DNA from: Gammaproteobacteria bacterium
GTDB taxonomy: Bacteria; Pseudomonadota; Gammaproteobacteria; Burkholderiales; Burkholderiaceae_B
DNA length: 64,000 nt
Assembly: GCA_030832095.1 (NCBI GenBank)
Contig: JAURJT010000052.1
Span: forward strand, 1-64,000
Reading direction: 5' to 3'
Shown: positions 26,118 through 35,043 of the stretch, piece by piece
How positions within the stretch are numbered: the first letter of the stretch is position 1
How the letters are laid out: every line of letters starts with the position of its first letter
Position numbers and translations under genes: made by a program
Notes under the pieces: model-generated
Database searches by the model: none
Seen by the model: the letters and a program-made list of their open reading frames with translations, nothing else
What the model was told of the DNA's origin: nothing

Positions 26118-26927
26118 ATGAATCATTCTCAAGGAAGGCTCGCTAACAAAGTCGCAATCATCACGGGTGCAGGGTGTGTGGGCCCAGGCTGGGGTAATGG
26201 CCGGGCGATTGCGATGCGCTTTGCGCAAGAAGGTGCACGGGTGTTCGCAGTCGATAAAGATATGGCTGCGATGACCGACACGCTTGCGTTAATCAAAGAA
26301 TTTAATGGTGACGTTACGCCTTACACCTGTGATGTCACCGATAGCAAGGCGATTCAAGGGCTGGTTGCCGCATGCCTCAAGCAATATGGCACCGTGGATA
26401 TTTTGGTCAACAACGTTGGCGGACCTGTGCGTGGGGGCCCGATCGAGTTGAGCGAAGAAAACTGGGATTCTCAGATCGATATCAACCTTAAGACTGTTTT
26501 CTTGATGTGCAAATATGTGATGCCCATCATGGAGGCCAAAGGTGCGGGCTCAATCGTCAACATTTCGTCGACTTCAGGGATTCGCTTTTCGGGTGCGCCT
26601 CAAGTGGGCTACGCTGCGGCAAAGGCTGGCGTCATACAGTTTGGCCGAGTGGTGGCTGTTGAGTATGCCAAAAAAGGCATCCGCGTAAACTCAGTACTGC
26701 CTGGTTTGTTGCACACGCCGCTGGTTGAAGCTGTGTTGGCTGGTGCGCAGGCGGGTGGCGATGCCGAGGGCTTGTTAAAACGTAGGCAGGCACGCATCCC
26801 AATGTCATTTATGGGCGACGGCCGCGATACCGCCAACGCCGTATTGTTTTTAGCCTCGGATGAGGCGCGTTTCATTACCGGTACCGAACTCGTTGTTGAT
26901 GGTGGCATGAGCGCGAAGTGCGACTAG
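26118..26927 (+). CDS. Short-chain dehydrogenase/reductase (paralogue of the preceding gene)
   Basis: A 269-aa SDR with the same unusual loop (TGAGCVGPGWGNGRA) and the YAAAK catalytic motif. The segments CKYVMPIMEAKGAGSIV and PQVGYAA are nearly shared with the preceding SDR. It starts at 26118, 21 bases after its neighbour, with AAGAG upstream. The downstream MDR oxidoreductase and flavin protein lie in the same direction with short gaps, forming a probable operon of oxidoreductases. No substrate can be assigned. Confidence 0.87.
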   Translation: MNHSQGRLANKVAIITGAGCVGPGWGNGRAIAMRFAQEGARVFAVDKDMAAMTDTLALIKEFNGDVTPYTCDVTDSKAIQGLVAACLKQYGTVDILVNNVGGPVRGGPIELSEENWDSQIDINLKTVFLMCKYVMPIMEAKGAGSIVNISSTSGIRFSGAPQVGYAAAKAGVIQFGRVVAVEYAKKGIRVNSVLPGLLHTPLVEAVLAGAQAGGDAEGLLKRRQARIPMSFMGDGRDTANAVLFLASDEARFITGTELVVDGGMSAKCD

Positions 26928-26960
26928 AGTAAAAAATCTTACAGACACTGGAGACTAAAC

Positions 26961-27932
26961 ATGAAAGCAGCTGTATTAACGAATGAAGGATTTCACATCA
27001 CTGAGGCGCCAAAGCCCGTCCCAACAGCCGATCAGGTTTTGGTGCGTGTGCGTGCGGCGGGTTTGAATCGCGCCGATCTTGGTGTGATCGCCGGCGGTAT
27101 GCACGGCAGCCAAGGTGGTGCAGGCACTGTGCCTGGCCTTGAGTGGGCAGGTGAGATTGCCGAGCTAGGTGCTAACGCGAAAGGTTTAAAGGTCGGTGAC
27201 CGGGTAATGTGTTCTGGGTCAGGCGGCTACGCTGAATATGCCGTCGCTGACTGGGGGCGTGTGATGTCGATCCCGTCTGACTCGATGAGCTTTGAGCAAG
27301 CGACTAGCTTGCCGATTGCCGTCACAACGATGCATAACGCGTTAGTCACTGCAGGCGAATTGCGTGCAGGCGAGACGGTGCTGATTCAGGGTGCTTCGTC
27401 GGGCGTAGGCTTGATGGCCATGCAGATTGCAAAATTGATGGGTGCTAAGACGGTCATCGGTACCTCGTCTAACCCAGAGCGGCGTGCACAGCTCAAACAG
27501 TTTGGTGCTGACTTTGCGATCGACAACAGCGACCCTCAGTGGCCAAAGCTTGCTACCGAAGCAAATGGTGGCAAAGGTGTTGATCTGATTATTGATCAAT
27601 TGTCTGGCAAGTTCGGCACCCCTAACATCGAGGCCTGTGCGATTCTTGGTCGCATCGTGAACGTCGGCCGCCTTGCTGGGCGTTTCGCTGAATTTGATTT
27701 TGATTTGCACGCACTCAAGCGTATCAAGTACACCGGTGTGACCTTTCGCACTCGCAGCGTAGACGAAGTACGCGAGATCACCAGGCTTGCGATGGCAGAC
27801 TTAGCGGGTCATTTAAAGTCGGGCAAACTCGCTTTGCCAATTGACAGTAGCTATAGCTTTGACAAACTTGCCGATGCCTTTGCACGCATGCGTGCCAATC
27901 AGCACTTTGGCAAAATTGTTGTCACGATGTAA
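26961..27932 (+). CDS. Zinc-free MDR oxidoreductase (quinone oxidoreductase-like)
   Basis: A 323-aa medium-chain dehydrogenase/reductase. The N-terminal GroES-like domain includes RAAGLNRADLGV and PGLEWAGEI, and the Rossmann domain has QGASSGVGLMAMQIA (about 143-157). The catalytic zinc ligands of alcohol dehydrogenases are absent, as in NADPH:quinone oxidoreductases and enoyl reductases. A GGAGA lies before the ATG at 26961. Its genomic partners are SDRs and a flavin-binding protein. Confidence 0.88.
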   Translation: MKAAVLTNEGFHITEAPKPVPTADQVLVRVRAAGLNRADLGVIAGGMHGSQGGAGTVPGLEWAGEIAELGANAKGLKVGDRVMCSGSGGYAEYAVADWGRVMSIPSDSMSFEQATSLPIAVTTMHNALVTAGELRAGETVLIQGASSGVGLMAMQIAKLMGAKTVIGTSSNPERRAQLKQFGADFAIDNSDPQWPKLATEANGGKGVDLIIDQLSGKFGTPNIEACAILGRIVNVGRLAGRFAEFDFDLHALKRIKYTGVTFRTRSVDEVREITRLAMADLAGHLKSGKLALPIDSSYSFDKLADAFARMRANQHFGKIVVTM

Positions 27933-27943
27933 TTGAGGCATTG

Positions 27944-28546
27944 ATGATCCAGACCATCGAGCAGTTGCGCGGCTTGTATGCCCCGGCAAAAGAGCGGGCT
28001 GTTAAAAAACAGTTGTCAGCTCTTGATGTGCATTGTCAGCGCTTTATCGGGCTTTCACCTTTTGTGGTGATCTCGAGTATCGGTCTGGATCAAATGCTCG
28101 ATGCTTCGCCTCGCGGCGGGGCGCCTGGCTTTGTTAAAAGCGTAGATGCGCACACGCTGCTGATACCCGATTCGCCCGGCAATAATCGTTTAGATACGCT
28201 TGAAAATATCATTCACACCGGCAAGGTCGGGATGTTGTTTTTGATCCCAGGTATGGACGAGACCTTGCGAGTGAACGGCACAGCAAGCTTGTCAGACGAT
28301 GCTGCAGATCTCGCGCTTTGCACGACTGAGGTGCGTACCCCAAAGCTGGTTATCAAAGTGGTCGTGAGCCAGGCTTATCTGCACTGCGCCAAAGCATTCA
28401 TGCGCTCAAAGCTGTGGGATTCACAAAGTCATATCGAGCGTGCGCTAATGCCCAGTATGGGCGAGATGATTAACGAACAGGCGAAAATGACTACGCCATC
28501 AGAAACGCAAGAAGAGATGCTGGCACGGTATCGCGCCGAGCTGTAA
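27944..28546 (+). CDS. Pyridoxamine 5'-phosphate oxidase-like flavin-binding protein
   Basis: A 200-aa split-barrel flavoprotein of the PNPOx-like class, similar to the MSMEG_1061 type. Recognisable parts are DASPRGGAPGFV near residues 48-59, LLIPDSPGNNRLDTLENI, and LRVNGTASL. The ATG at 27944 is preferred over the TTG at 27941; GAGG lies 5 bases before. It follows the MDR gene by 11 bases. Family members bind FMN or F420 and reduce or sequester small compounds; the specific role is unknown. Confidence 0.82.
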   Translation: MIQTIEQLRGLYAPAKERAVKKQLSALDVHCQRFIGLSPFVVISSIGLDQMLDASPRGGAPGFVKSVDAHTLLIPDSPGNNRLDTLENIIHTGKVGMLFLIPGMDETLRVNGTASLSDDAADLALCTTEVRTPKLVIKVVVSQAYLHCAKAFMRSKLWDSQSHIERALMPSMGEMINEQAKMTTPSETQEEMLARYRAEL

Positions 28547-28728
28547 GATGCCGTGCCATTGTCCTATTGCTTGTTAACCCCTGAATGGTCGCGCCATCGG
28601 GTGTTGTTCTGCCCGTTGCGTTTGCATGCCCTGTGTACTCACGTCGTCGTCGAGTGCCGGCTGCCGGACTCGCCACTGTACAGAACGCGTTAGCATAAGC
28701 ATCACCCAGTTGACCCAGGAGCCTAGAG

Positions 28729-29616
28729 ATGTCAATCAAGCACTCAGACGTGTCGATTCAATATGGTTATGCGACGGTCGCGCTCGGGCAAATACATTAT
28801 GCTCAGGCAGGTGCACCAGACGCGCCGCCGCTGATTTTGATGCATGCTGCCGGACGTTCAAACAGCTGTTATCGGCATATGCTGCCTTTACTCGCCAAAG
28901 ATTTTCGAGCGATTGCCATTGATTTGCCGGGGTTTGGCTACTCGGCCCGTATGGCTGAAAACCCTACGATTGATGCCTTGGCACAAACGCTGGCTGAGTT
29001 GATGGATGCGCTTGCGTTGCATCGCCCCCACATCTTTGGTCTCCATACTGGAAACAAAATCGCCGCCGCCTTGGCAGCGAATTGGCCCGAACGGGTTGGT
29101 GACGTGATCTTGGCAGGGCAGACTCATAGCCTGATCCTTGATATGGAAACGCGTAACGCCGCCTTGGCGTCGTATTGTGAGAAGTATTTTCCTAAGTATG
29201 GGCATAGCTTGGACGGCTCGCATTTACTGAAAGCCTGGAACGTCACACGGGCTGCTGTCGAAGGGTTTTGGTGGCCACCCGAGTTGCTCAATAACAAGGC
29301 GACAAGTGCTGCCGACCTTGCGCAGGCCGAGGTGCGCGTCATTGACCATCTGCACGGTTGGGAGAGTATCGCGCCCCTGTATCGGGCGATTTTTGCGTTT
29401 GACTTACCCGAGGTGGTCAAGCGCATTGAGGCCAGAACACTTGTCTTAGAGCTGCTCACACAGCAAGAGGCGCATTATGGGCCGCAAGGCAGACTTCTCT
29501 GTGATTTGATCACGGGGGCAGAACATGAGCAGCTACAAAATGCCGTAGGTCTCTCGATGGAGTACCGTCCAGGCGAGGTCGTCGAGGCTATCCGTAGGTT
29601 CTTATGTAGGGTATAG
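28729..29616 (+). CDS. Alpha/beta-hydrolase-fold protein with His at the nucleophile position
   Basis: A 295-aa alpha/beta hydrolase-fold protein. The oxyanion region is LMHAAGRSN, and the strand-turn DLPGFGYS is typical. The nucleophile elbow reads GLHTG (104-108), with His106 where GxSxG enzymes have Ser. Related proteins with GHHTG elbows exist, so this may be a natural subgroup with another activity or none. A candidate late His is in TGAEHEQL. AGGAG precedes the ATG at 28729. The 182 bases upstream hold no gene. It precedes a Bug receptor by 77 bases. Confidence 0.82.
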   Translation: MSIKHSDVSIQYGYATVALGQIHYAQAGAPDAPPLILMHAAGRSNSCYRHMLPLLAKDFRAIAIDLPGFGYSARMAENPTIDALAQTLAELMDALALHRPHIFGLHTGNKIAAALAANWPERVGDVILAGQTHSLILDMETRNAALASYCEKYFPKYGHSLDGSHLLKAWNVTRAAVEGFWWPPELLNNKATSAADLAQAEVRVIDHLHGWESIAPLYRAIFAFDLPEVVKRIEARTLVLELLTQQEAHYGPQGRLLCDLITGAEHEQLQNAVGLSMEYRPGEVVEAIRRFLCRV

Positions 29617-29693
29617 TTTTTGAAACTCAAACAGACTCAAGCCGCCCAAGAGCGGAGGTCTGTCATCAACCATCAACGCCAAGGAGGGCAACG

Positions 29694-30674
29694 ATGATCA
29701 AGATAACGGGCCGTAGTGTTCGTACGCTTTTGCTTGCAGGTTTACTCGCCTTATCGACAAGTGGCTTTGCGCAAGACTATCCGACTAAGCCCATTCGGTT
29801 GTTGATACCAGCGCCCCCCGGTGGTGGCACCGATATTTTGGCGCGCGTGATGGCCGATCATTTGGTCAAGCAGTTTGGTCAACCCATCGTGTTTGATCAC
29901 AAAGGTGGTGCGAGCGGCATGATTGCAGTTGAGAACCTGATGCAGGCACCCGCAGATGGGTATACCTTGTTGATGGTGTACTCGGGCATCGTCACAGTGA
30001 ATCAGTCGTTACATAAAAATATTAAATACGATCCACTTAAAGATCTGGTCGGCATTGCAAACTTCGCAGAGGTGCCAAATCTACTAATTGTTCACCCCTC
30101 TTTTAAGGTTGAATCAGTTAAAGATTTGATTGCTCAGGCTAAGGCCAAGCCTGATGGGATCACCTATGCCTCGTCGGGCAACGGTGTGTCGAATCATTTG
30201 GCAATGGAGTTGTTCAAACAAATGGCTGGCGTCTCAATTGTGCATGTCCCCTACAAGGGTGGCTCTCAGGCGATGGTAGGTCTGATGGGTGGTCAGGTGC
30301 AACTGATGTTTAACAACACGCCCGAGGTATTGCCGCAGCTGAACTCGGGTCGACTGAAGGTGTTGGCAATTGCCTTACCCCAGCGTTCGCCACTCATGCC
30401 AGATATCCCAACCGTTGCCGAGGCTGGCCTGCCAGATTTCAATATTTCGCTCTGGTACGGTCTGATTGGTGTTAAAGGCATCCCGCAGCCGATCGTTGAA
30501 AAACTAAACCTAGCGGTACGCAATTCGTTGGCAGACCCTGAAGTCATTGCAAAGTTAGCTAAGCTTGGCTCACAACCGCTTATTCAAACAACCCAACAAT
30601 TTGCGGAAGTGATTAAAAGCGATTCAGCAAAATGGGCTGAGGTGATTAAAGCTGGCAACATCAAGCCAGACTAG
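29694..30674 (+). CDS. Bug/TctC-family solute-binding protein
   Basis: A 326-aa Bug receptor with a Sec signal (LLLAGLLALSTSGFAQ) and mature start DYPTKPIRLLIPAPPGGG. IVFDHKGGASGMIAVENL is the variant of the ligand-loop motif. AAGGAGG precedes the ATG. No TctA/TctB lies nearby; the next genes are an ene-reductase and a CoA-transferase. The 120 bases after its stop are degenerate repeats that include its last codons (see 30660-30795). The substrate is probably a carboxylate handled by the downstream genes, by inference. Confidence 0.92.
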   Translation: MIKITGRSVRTLLLAGLLALSTSGFAQDYPTKPIRLLIPAPPGGGTDILARVMADHLVKQFGQPIVFDHKGGASGMIAVENLMQAPADGYTLLMVYSGIVTVNQSLHKNIKYDPLKDLVGIANFAEVPNLLIVHPSFKVESVKDLIAQAKAKPDGITYASSGNGVSNHLAMELFKQMAGVSIVHVPYKGGSQAMVGLMGGQVQLMFNNTPEVLPQLNSGRLKVLAIALPQRSPLMPDIPTVAEAGLPDFNISLWYGLIGVKGIPQPIVEKLNLAVRNSLADPEVIAKLAKLGSQPLIQTTQQFAEVIKSDSAKWAEVIKAGNIKPD

Positions 30675-30795
30675 TTGACCTAGACCGGTCCATTCGTCAA
30701 ACCAGACGAATGGACTCATCAAGCAAGCCCCGCTCATCAATCAAGCTAGACCAGTCCATCAAGTCAGCCAGACTATTTCATCAAAGAGAGCAACA
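30660..30795 (+). repeat. Degenerate repeats and an 11-bp hairpin after a Bug gene
   Basis: The last codons of the Bug gene (ATCAAGCCAGACTAG) recur in diverged form through the following 120 bases as units of about 18-26 bases that begin CATCAA or similar; ATCAAGTCAGCCAGACTA is the clearest. One unit carries a perfect inverted repeat, GTCCATTCGTC (30688-30698) with GACGAATGGAC (30705-30715). No T-run follows. The unit borders are approximate. Confidence 0.55.
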
Positions 30796-31964
30796 TGCAA
30801 AGCAAATTATTTTCACCGCTACAAATTCGAGACGTGGTCATTCGCAATCGTATTGCCCTATCTCCGATGCTGACCTACTCTGCGGTCAATGGCCATGCCA
30901 GTGATTGGCACTTTGCGCATTACGCCAAATACGCAGTGGGTGGTGTGGGCTTGGTGATGGTTGAGTCTACGAAGGTTGATCCACGAGGCTGTACAACACC
31001 TGCAGACTTAGGCTTATGGAAAGATGATTTCATTCCACAGTTGCAGCGTATTACCTCGTTTGTAAAATCGTATGGCGCAACGGTGGGTATCCAATTAGGT
31101 CACTCTGGAATCAAGGCGCGTAATTCTGTGCCCTGGAAAGGACGTGCCCCACTTGATGCAAGCCAGAAGGGTGTGGATCACGGAGAAGACTGGGAGCTGA
31201 TTGGACCAAGTGCCTTCAGCCTACATCCCAAAGCCGCACTGCCAAGAGCGATGACGATCAAAGATATTCAAGAGCAAATTGAGCGCTGGGGCAAAGCGGC
31301 AGAGCGGGCTGATCGAGCTGGCTTTGACATCCTAGAGTTGCATGGCGCACACGGTTACCTTACCCATCAATTTTTATCAGCGACGACCAACCTGCGCACG
31401 GATGAATACGGCGGTACTCCCGAAAAGCGGATGCGTTTCGCGATTGAGGTGGTCGAACGTGTCCGGCAATCATGGCCACACAACAAGCCCTTGTTCTATC
31501 GAACCTCAGCTGTCGACGAGGTGGGTTGGACGATTGAAGACAGCATTAATTTAGCCAAGGTACTCAAGGCTAAGGGTGTGGACGTGTTTGACTGCAGCAG
31601 TGGCGGCATGTCAGAAAAATCAGCAGTACTCGCGCCGGTTAAACCTTCGTACGGTTACCAGGTACCCTACTCAGAAAAAATTCGCCATGGTGCTGACATT
31701 ATGACGATGGCAGTTGGGTTGATTATTCATGCCGACCAGGCAGAGAGTATTTTGCAAAAAGGCCAGGCCGATATCGTGGCGATTGGGCGCGAGATGTTGC
31801 ACAACCCAAATTGGGCGTTAGATGCGGCCAGTAAACTCGGTCAAGACAACCCCTTTGCAACCGTGCCAGATAGTTATGCCTATTGGCTTGAGAAGCGAGC
31901 CGATGTTGGTTTCGGTGAGCGCAGTTCGACTTGGCTCAAAGGCATCGACGCCCCTCACGTCTGA
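30795..31964 (+). CDS. Old-yellow-enzyme-family NADH:flavin oxidoreductase (ene-reductase)
   Basis: A 389-aa FMN-dependent TIM barrel of the OYE family, YqjM/NamA-like in length. The motif ELHGAHGYLTHQFLS (about 181-195) carries the substrate-binding His, and TDEYGGTPEKRMRF is the FMN-binding loop. There is no C-terminal FAD/NAD domain, so it is the single-domain type. It reduces C=C bonds activated by a carbonyl. A family III CoA-transferase gene follows 38 bases after its stop. The start has only a weak AGAG upstream. Confidence 0.9.
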   Translation: MQSKLFSPLQIRDVVIRNRIALSPMLTYSAVNGHASDWHFAHYAKYAVGGVGLVMVESTKVDPRGCTTPADLGLWKDDFIPQLQRITSFVKSYGATVGIQLGHSGIKARNSVPWKGRAPLDASQKGVDHGEDWELIGPSAFSLHPKAALPRAMTIKDIQEQIERWGKAAERADRAGFDILELHGAHGYLTHQFLSATTNLRTDEYGGTPEKRMRFAIEVVERVRQSWPHNKPLFYRTSAVDEVGWTIEDSINLAKVLKAKGVDVFDCSSGGMSEKSAVLAPVKPSYGYQVPYSEKIRHGADIMTMAVGLIIHADQAESILQKGQADIVAIGREMLHNPNWALDAASKLGQDNPFATVPDSYAYWLEKRADVGFGERSSTWLKGIDAPHV

Positions 31965-32001
31965 GTCCTTGCCTTCGTAATCGATCATTAAAGAGATGTT
32001 C

Positions 32002-33237
32002 ATGACAGCACCACTAGCCGGCATTAAAGTTGTTGAAATCAGCGTTGCAATGGCGGGCCCATTTTGCGGCATGCTGTTGGGCGACTATGGCGCAGATGTC
32101 GTCAAGATAGAGCGCACGGTCACGGGTGACGATAGCCGTGTCTGGGCGCCTTATTTTCATGATTCGATGAGTTACTACTACGCGGCGGCAAACCGTAATA
32201 AGCGTGGCATGGCGATTGATTTGAAATCGCCTGAAGGTGTGGCGATTGCACGTAAGCTGATCGAAGAGGCCGATGTCTTTGTGCATAACTACCGCATGGG
32301 CGCGCTGGATCGTTTAGGCCTAGATTATGAAAGCTTGTCTAAAGTGAACCCTCGCCTGGTCTACTGCGCAATCAGTGGCTTTGGTGCCACAGGGCCTTTG
32401 AGCCGAGAGCCAGCGAACGATCTGTTCATGCAGGCGTATGCAGGTTCAATGAGCATTACGGGCGACCCAGAGGGTAGCCCCGCCAAGATGGGTATGTCAG
32501 TGGCCGATGTTGGGGCAGGGATGTTTGGTACGATTGGCATCATGATGGCACTTGAAACGCGCCATCGCACTGGCCGCGGTCAGCGTGTGGACACCTCTTT
32601 GCTTGAAGGTCATATGTCAATGCTGGCACAGTTCTTTACACGCTATTTTTCAAGTGGTGAAGTACCGGGCCCAAGTGGTAGTGGCTCGCTCGGCAGCCCA
32701 ACGTATCGTGCGTATCAGGCTAGCGATCAGTGGCTGGTGATCTCTTCGTTTAATCAACGGATGTGGAAAGGTTTATGCACCGTCCTTGAGAGACCTGAGT
32801 GGGTCGATGATCCAAGATTTGTGAATCCTGAGATGCGTTCGTTGAACCGCTTTATGTTGATTCAAATGATTGGTGACATCATCATCACGCAACCTCTCGC
32901 GCATTGGCAGGCGCGCTTGCTCGAGCAAGATGTGCCCTGTTCGCCCGTCAACACGATTGATAAAGTTGTGGTGCAACCGCAGGTGCTTGCGCGCGATATG
33001 GTGCACGAGATGGATCTTGAAGGACTGGGCAAAATTGCAATGGCGGGCTTGCCAATCAAATTCAGTGACTCGCCAGGTGAAATTCGCTTGCCGCCACCAC
33101 GCTTAGGGCAGCACACGGCTGAAGTGATGGCGGCTGCCGGCTTTACTGAGGAACAGATTCAGGCACTAGCGGCGCAAGGTACGATCGGTTTAGACCCAGG
33201 TTGGGTCAAGGTGCCCAAAGTGGGTCAGTCAAGCTAA
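32002..33237 (+). CDS. Family III CoA-transferase (CaiB/BaiF-like)
   Basis: A 411-aa CoA-transferase. VKIERTVTGDDSR and the GKRG-type segment NKRGMAIDLKS bind CoA; the catalytic Asp is in PANDLFMQAYAG (Asp ~138). These enzymes move CoA between carboxylic acids through an aspartyl-CoA anhydride. The second ATG at 32002 is favoured because AGAG lies at a better distance than for the ATG at 31996. It is flanked by an ene-reductase and an M28-type peptidase-like protein, in an operon that ends with a Bug receptor at 36030. Confidence 0.9.
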   Translation: MTAPLAGIKVVEISVAMAGPFCGMLLGDYGADVVKIERTVTGDDSRVWAPYFHDSMSYYYAAANRNKRGMAIDLKSPEGVAIARKLIEEADVFVHNYRMGALDRLGLDYESLSKVNPRLVYCAISGFGATGPLSREPANDLFMQAYAGSMSITGDPEGSPAKMGMSVADVGAGMFGTIGIMMALETRHRTGRGQRVDTSLLEGHMSMLAQFFTRYFSSGEVPGPSGSGSLGSPTYRAYQASDQWLVISSFNQRMWKGLCTVLERPEWVDDPRFVNPEMRSLNRFMLIQMIGDIIITQPLAHWQARLLEQDVPCSPVNTIDKVVVQPQVLARDMVHEMDLEGLGKIAMAGLPIKFSDSPGEIRLPPPRLGQHTAEVMAAAGFTEEQIQALAAQGTIGLDPGWVKVPKVGQSS

Positions 33238-33252
33238 AACACGGAGTCACCA

Positions 33253-35016
33253 GTGAATCTCATTATCGACAGCAGTGATCTTTCGGTTGAACGTGTACGC
33301 GCAGATGTCGAGCACATTTGCAAACAAATTCCGTCTCGCTTAGCTGGGTCAGAAAACGGTAAACGCATGGCAGAATTTAGCTGTGCCGGCCTTGCTGCAG
33401 CTGGTGCGCAAGCTCAACTTCACGAGATCCCAGGTTTAGTCAGCTTTCCCCGTGCGGGCAAGTTGGATATCTTGAAACCCGCCGGCAAAACACTGATTGC
33501 AAACACCCTTGGCCACAGCGTGTCGACTTCAGCTCAGGGCGTGACCGCTGAGTTGGTGAATGTCGGGCCCGGTGGTTATGCAGATTATGTCGGCAAAGAT
33601 GCTGCCGGAAAAATTGTTTTAGTTGAGCTGTCATATCACCCAGGTCGTCATGAGAAGCAGCGTATCGCTGCAGAATATGGTGCGTTAGGCTGTGTCATGA
33701 TGAACTGGGGCTACGCCGACAGCAAGTTGTTGCCCTATGGTTCGGTGAAGCCAGCTTGGGGTAATCCAACCCCTGACACCTTTCGCAACGAGATGACGCA
33801 GTTGCCCTGCATCGGTATTGCGCGCGATGATGGGCTACATTTACGCGAGCTGTTAACTGCAGGCTCAGTGACTGTTCAGTTGCATGCCGATGTCGATAAT
33901 GTTTGGCGCCCAATCCAAATGACGACTGGCGAAGTGGCTGCCGATGGCTCTGACGATTTTGTTGTGGTCGGCGGGCATCAAGACTCTTGGGAGGGCGAGC
34001 AAGCGACTGATAATGCCGCAGGTTCAGCCTGCATGATTGAGTTGGCGCGTTTCTTCACCAAGTATCGCAAGCATTTGCGCCGAGGGATTTCGTTCGGCTT
34101 ATGGACAGCCCACGAGACAGGCACGATGATTGGCTCGACTTGGTATGTCGATAAAAACTGGGATCGTCTGCGAGAACATGGCATTGCTTATTTGCAAATT
34201 GATCAGCCCGCTTGTTTTGGTACAACTCGCTGGGGGAGTGTTTCTAACGCTGAGCTCAAACAATTTCAAGAGACGATCGATGCCAAACTATTAGGGGATC
34301 GACCTCGCGCTTGGCGCCGCACCGTCAAAATTGGAGACGCCTCCTTTTTTGGTGTTGGTGTACCAATGTTTTCTGGATTGGGCGTCTTTACAGCCGAAGA
34401 GCTCAAGGCTAGCGGCAATGCAAATTTAGGTTGGTGGCATCACAGCCTTGAAAATACGGTTGATAAGCTTGATTGGGACACGATGGGCCTGCATTTAAAA
34501 ATGTATGCGGCATATGTCTGGGAGCTCTGTACCGCACCTATTATTCCGTGTACTTTTACACCCGTTGCAGATGAAGTCATTCATCGCCTGGGTGAGTTAT
34601 TGCCTGCGGGCGCAAGCATTGGGCTGGAGTCTGCTCTGGCTTCTGCCCAAAAGCTGCGCGAACAAACCTTGCTCTTTGATCAGTACGCGACCGAACTGAA
34701 TCGCAAGTGTGTGGCGAAAGACGAGCAAGCTGGGGCGCAAGCAGAGTTAGTGAATACGACGATTAAGCGCTTGAGTCGTTTGCTCTTGCCGATGGTCGGC
34801 ACTGTGAAGGGGCGCTATGGCCATGACCCTTACTCGTATACCGCCCAAACGACGGTTTTGCCGTCCCTGTATGACGTACCTAAACTGGCTAAATTGCCTG
34901 AGACGGCAGAGCGATGGATGCTTGAAACTCAGTTGTTAAGAAATCGTAATAGCATTGTTGATACGCTGAGCGATGCGGCTCGACTCATTCAAGATGTGCT
35001 GCGCGCTGTGAAATAA
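33253..35016 (+). CDS. M28-family metallopeptidase-like protein with altered active site
   Basis: A 587-aa protein laid out like glutamate carboxypeptidase II: a PA-type inserted domain (about 95-215) and an M28 catalytic domain (about 215-415). The five metal ligands appear present: H242 (GGHQDSW), D253 (TDNAAG), E288, D317 and a His at 396-397. The general-base Glu that normally precedes the ligand Glu is His287 here (AHETG), so normal hydrolysis is doubtful. No signal peptide is seen. It starts with GTG at 33253 with CGGAG upstream. The C-terminal ~150 residues are helical, as in the dimerisation domain of the family. Confidence 0.85.
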   Translation: MNLIIDSSDLSVERVRADVEHICKQIPSRLAGSENGKRMAEFSCAGLAAAGAQAQLHEIPGLVSFPRAGKLDILKPAGKTLIANTLGHSVSTSAQGVTAELVNVGPGGYADYVGKDAAGKIVLVELSYHPGRHEKQRIAAEYGALGCVMMNWGYADSKLLPYGSVKPAWGNPTPDTFRNEMTQLPCIGIARDDGLHLRELLTAGSVTVQLHADVDNVWRPIQMTTGEVAADGSDDFVVVGGHQDSWEGEQATDNAAGSACMIELARFFTKYRKHLRRGISFGLWTAHETGTMIGSTWYVDKNWDRLREHGIAYLQIDQPACFGTTRWGSVSNAELKQFQETIDAKLLGDRPRAWRRTVKIGDASFFGVGVPMFSGLGVFTAEELKASGNANLGWWHHSLENTVDKLDWDTMGLHLKMYAAYVWELCTAPIIPCTFTPVADEVIHRLGELLPAGASIGLESALASAQKLREQTLLFDQYATELNRKCVAKDEQAGAQAELVNTTIKRLSRLLLPMVGTVKGRYGHDPYSYTAQTTVLPSLYDVPKLAKLPETAERWMLETQLLRNRNSIVDTLSDAARLIQDVLRAVK

Positions 35017-35043
35017 ACGGATAGATTCAGTCAAGGAGTTGCA

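Noticed and set aside
28547-28728. Terminator in the gap before the alpha/beta hydrolase gene
   Set aside because: A short bulged stem around CCGGCTGCCGG exists but has no T-run; I see nothing else in this stretch.
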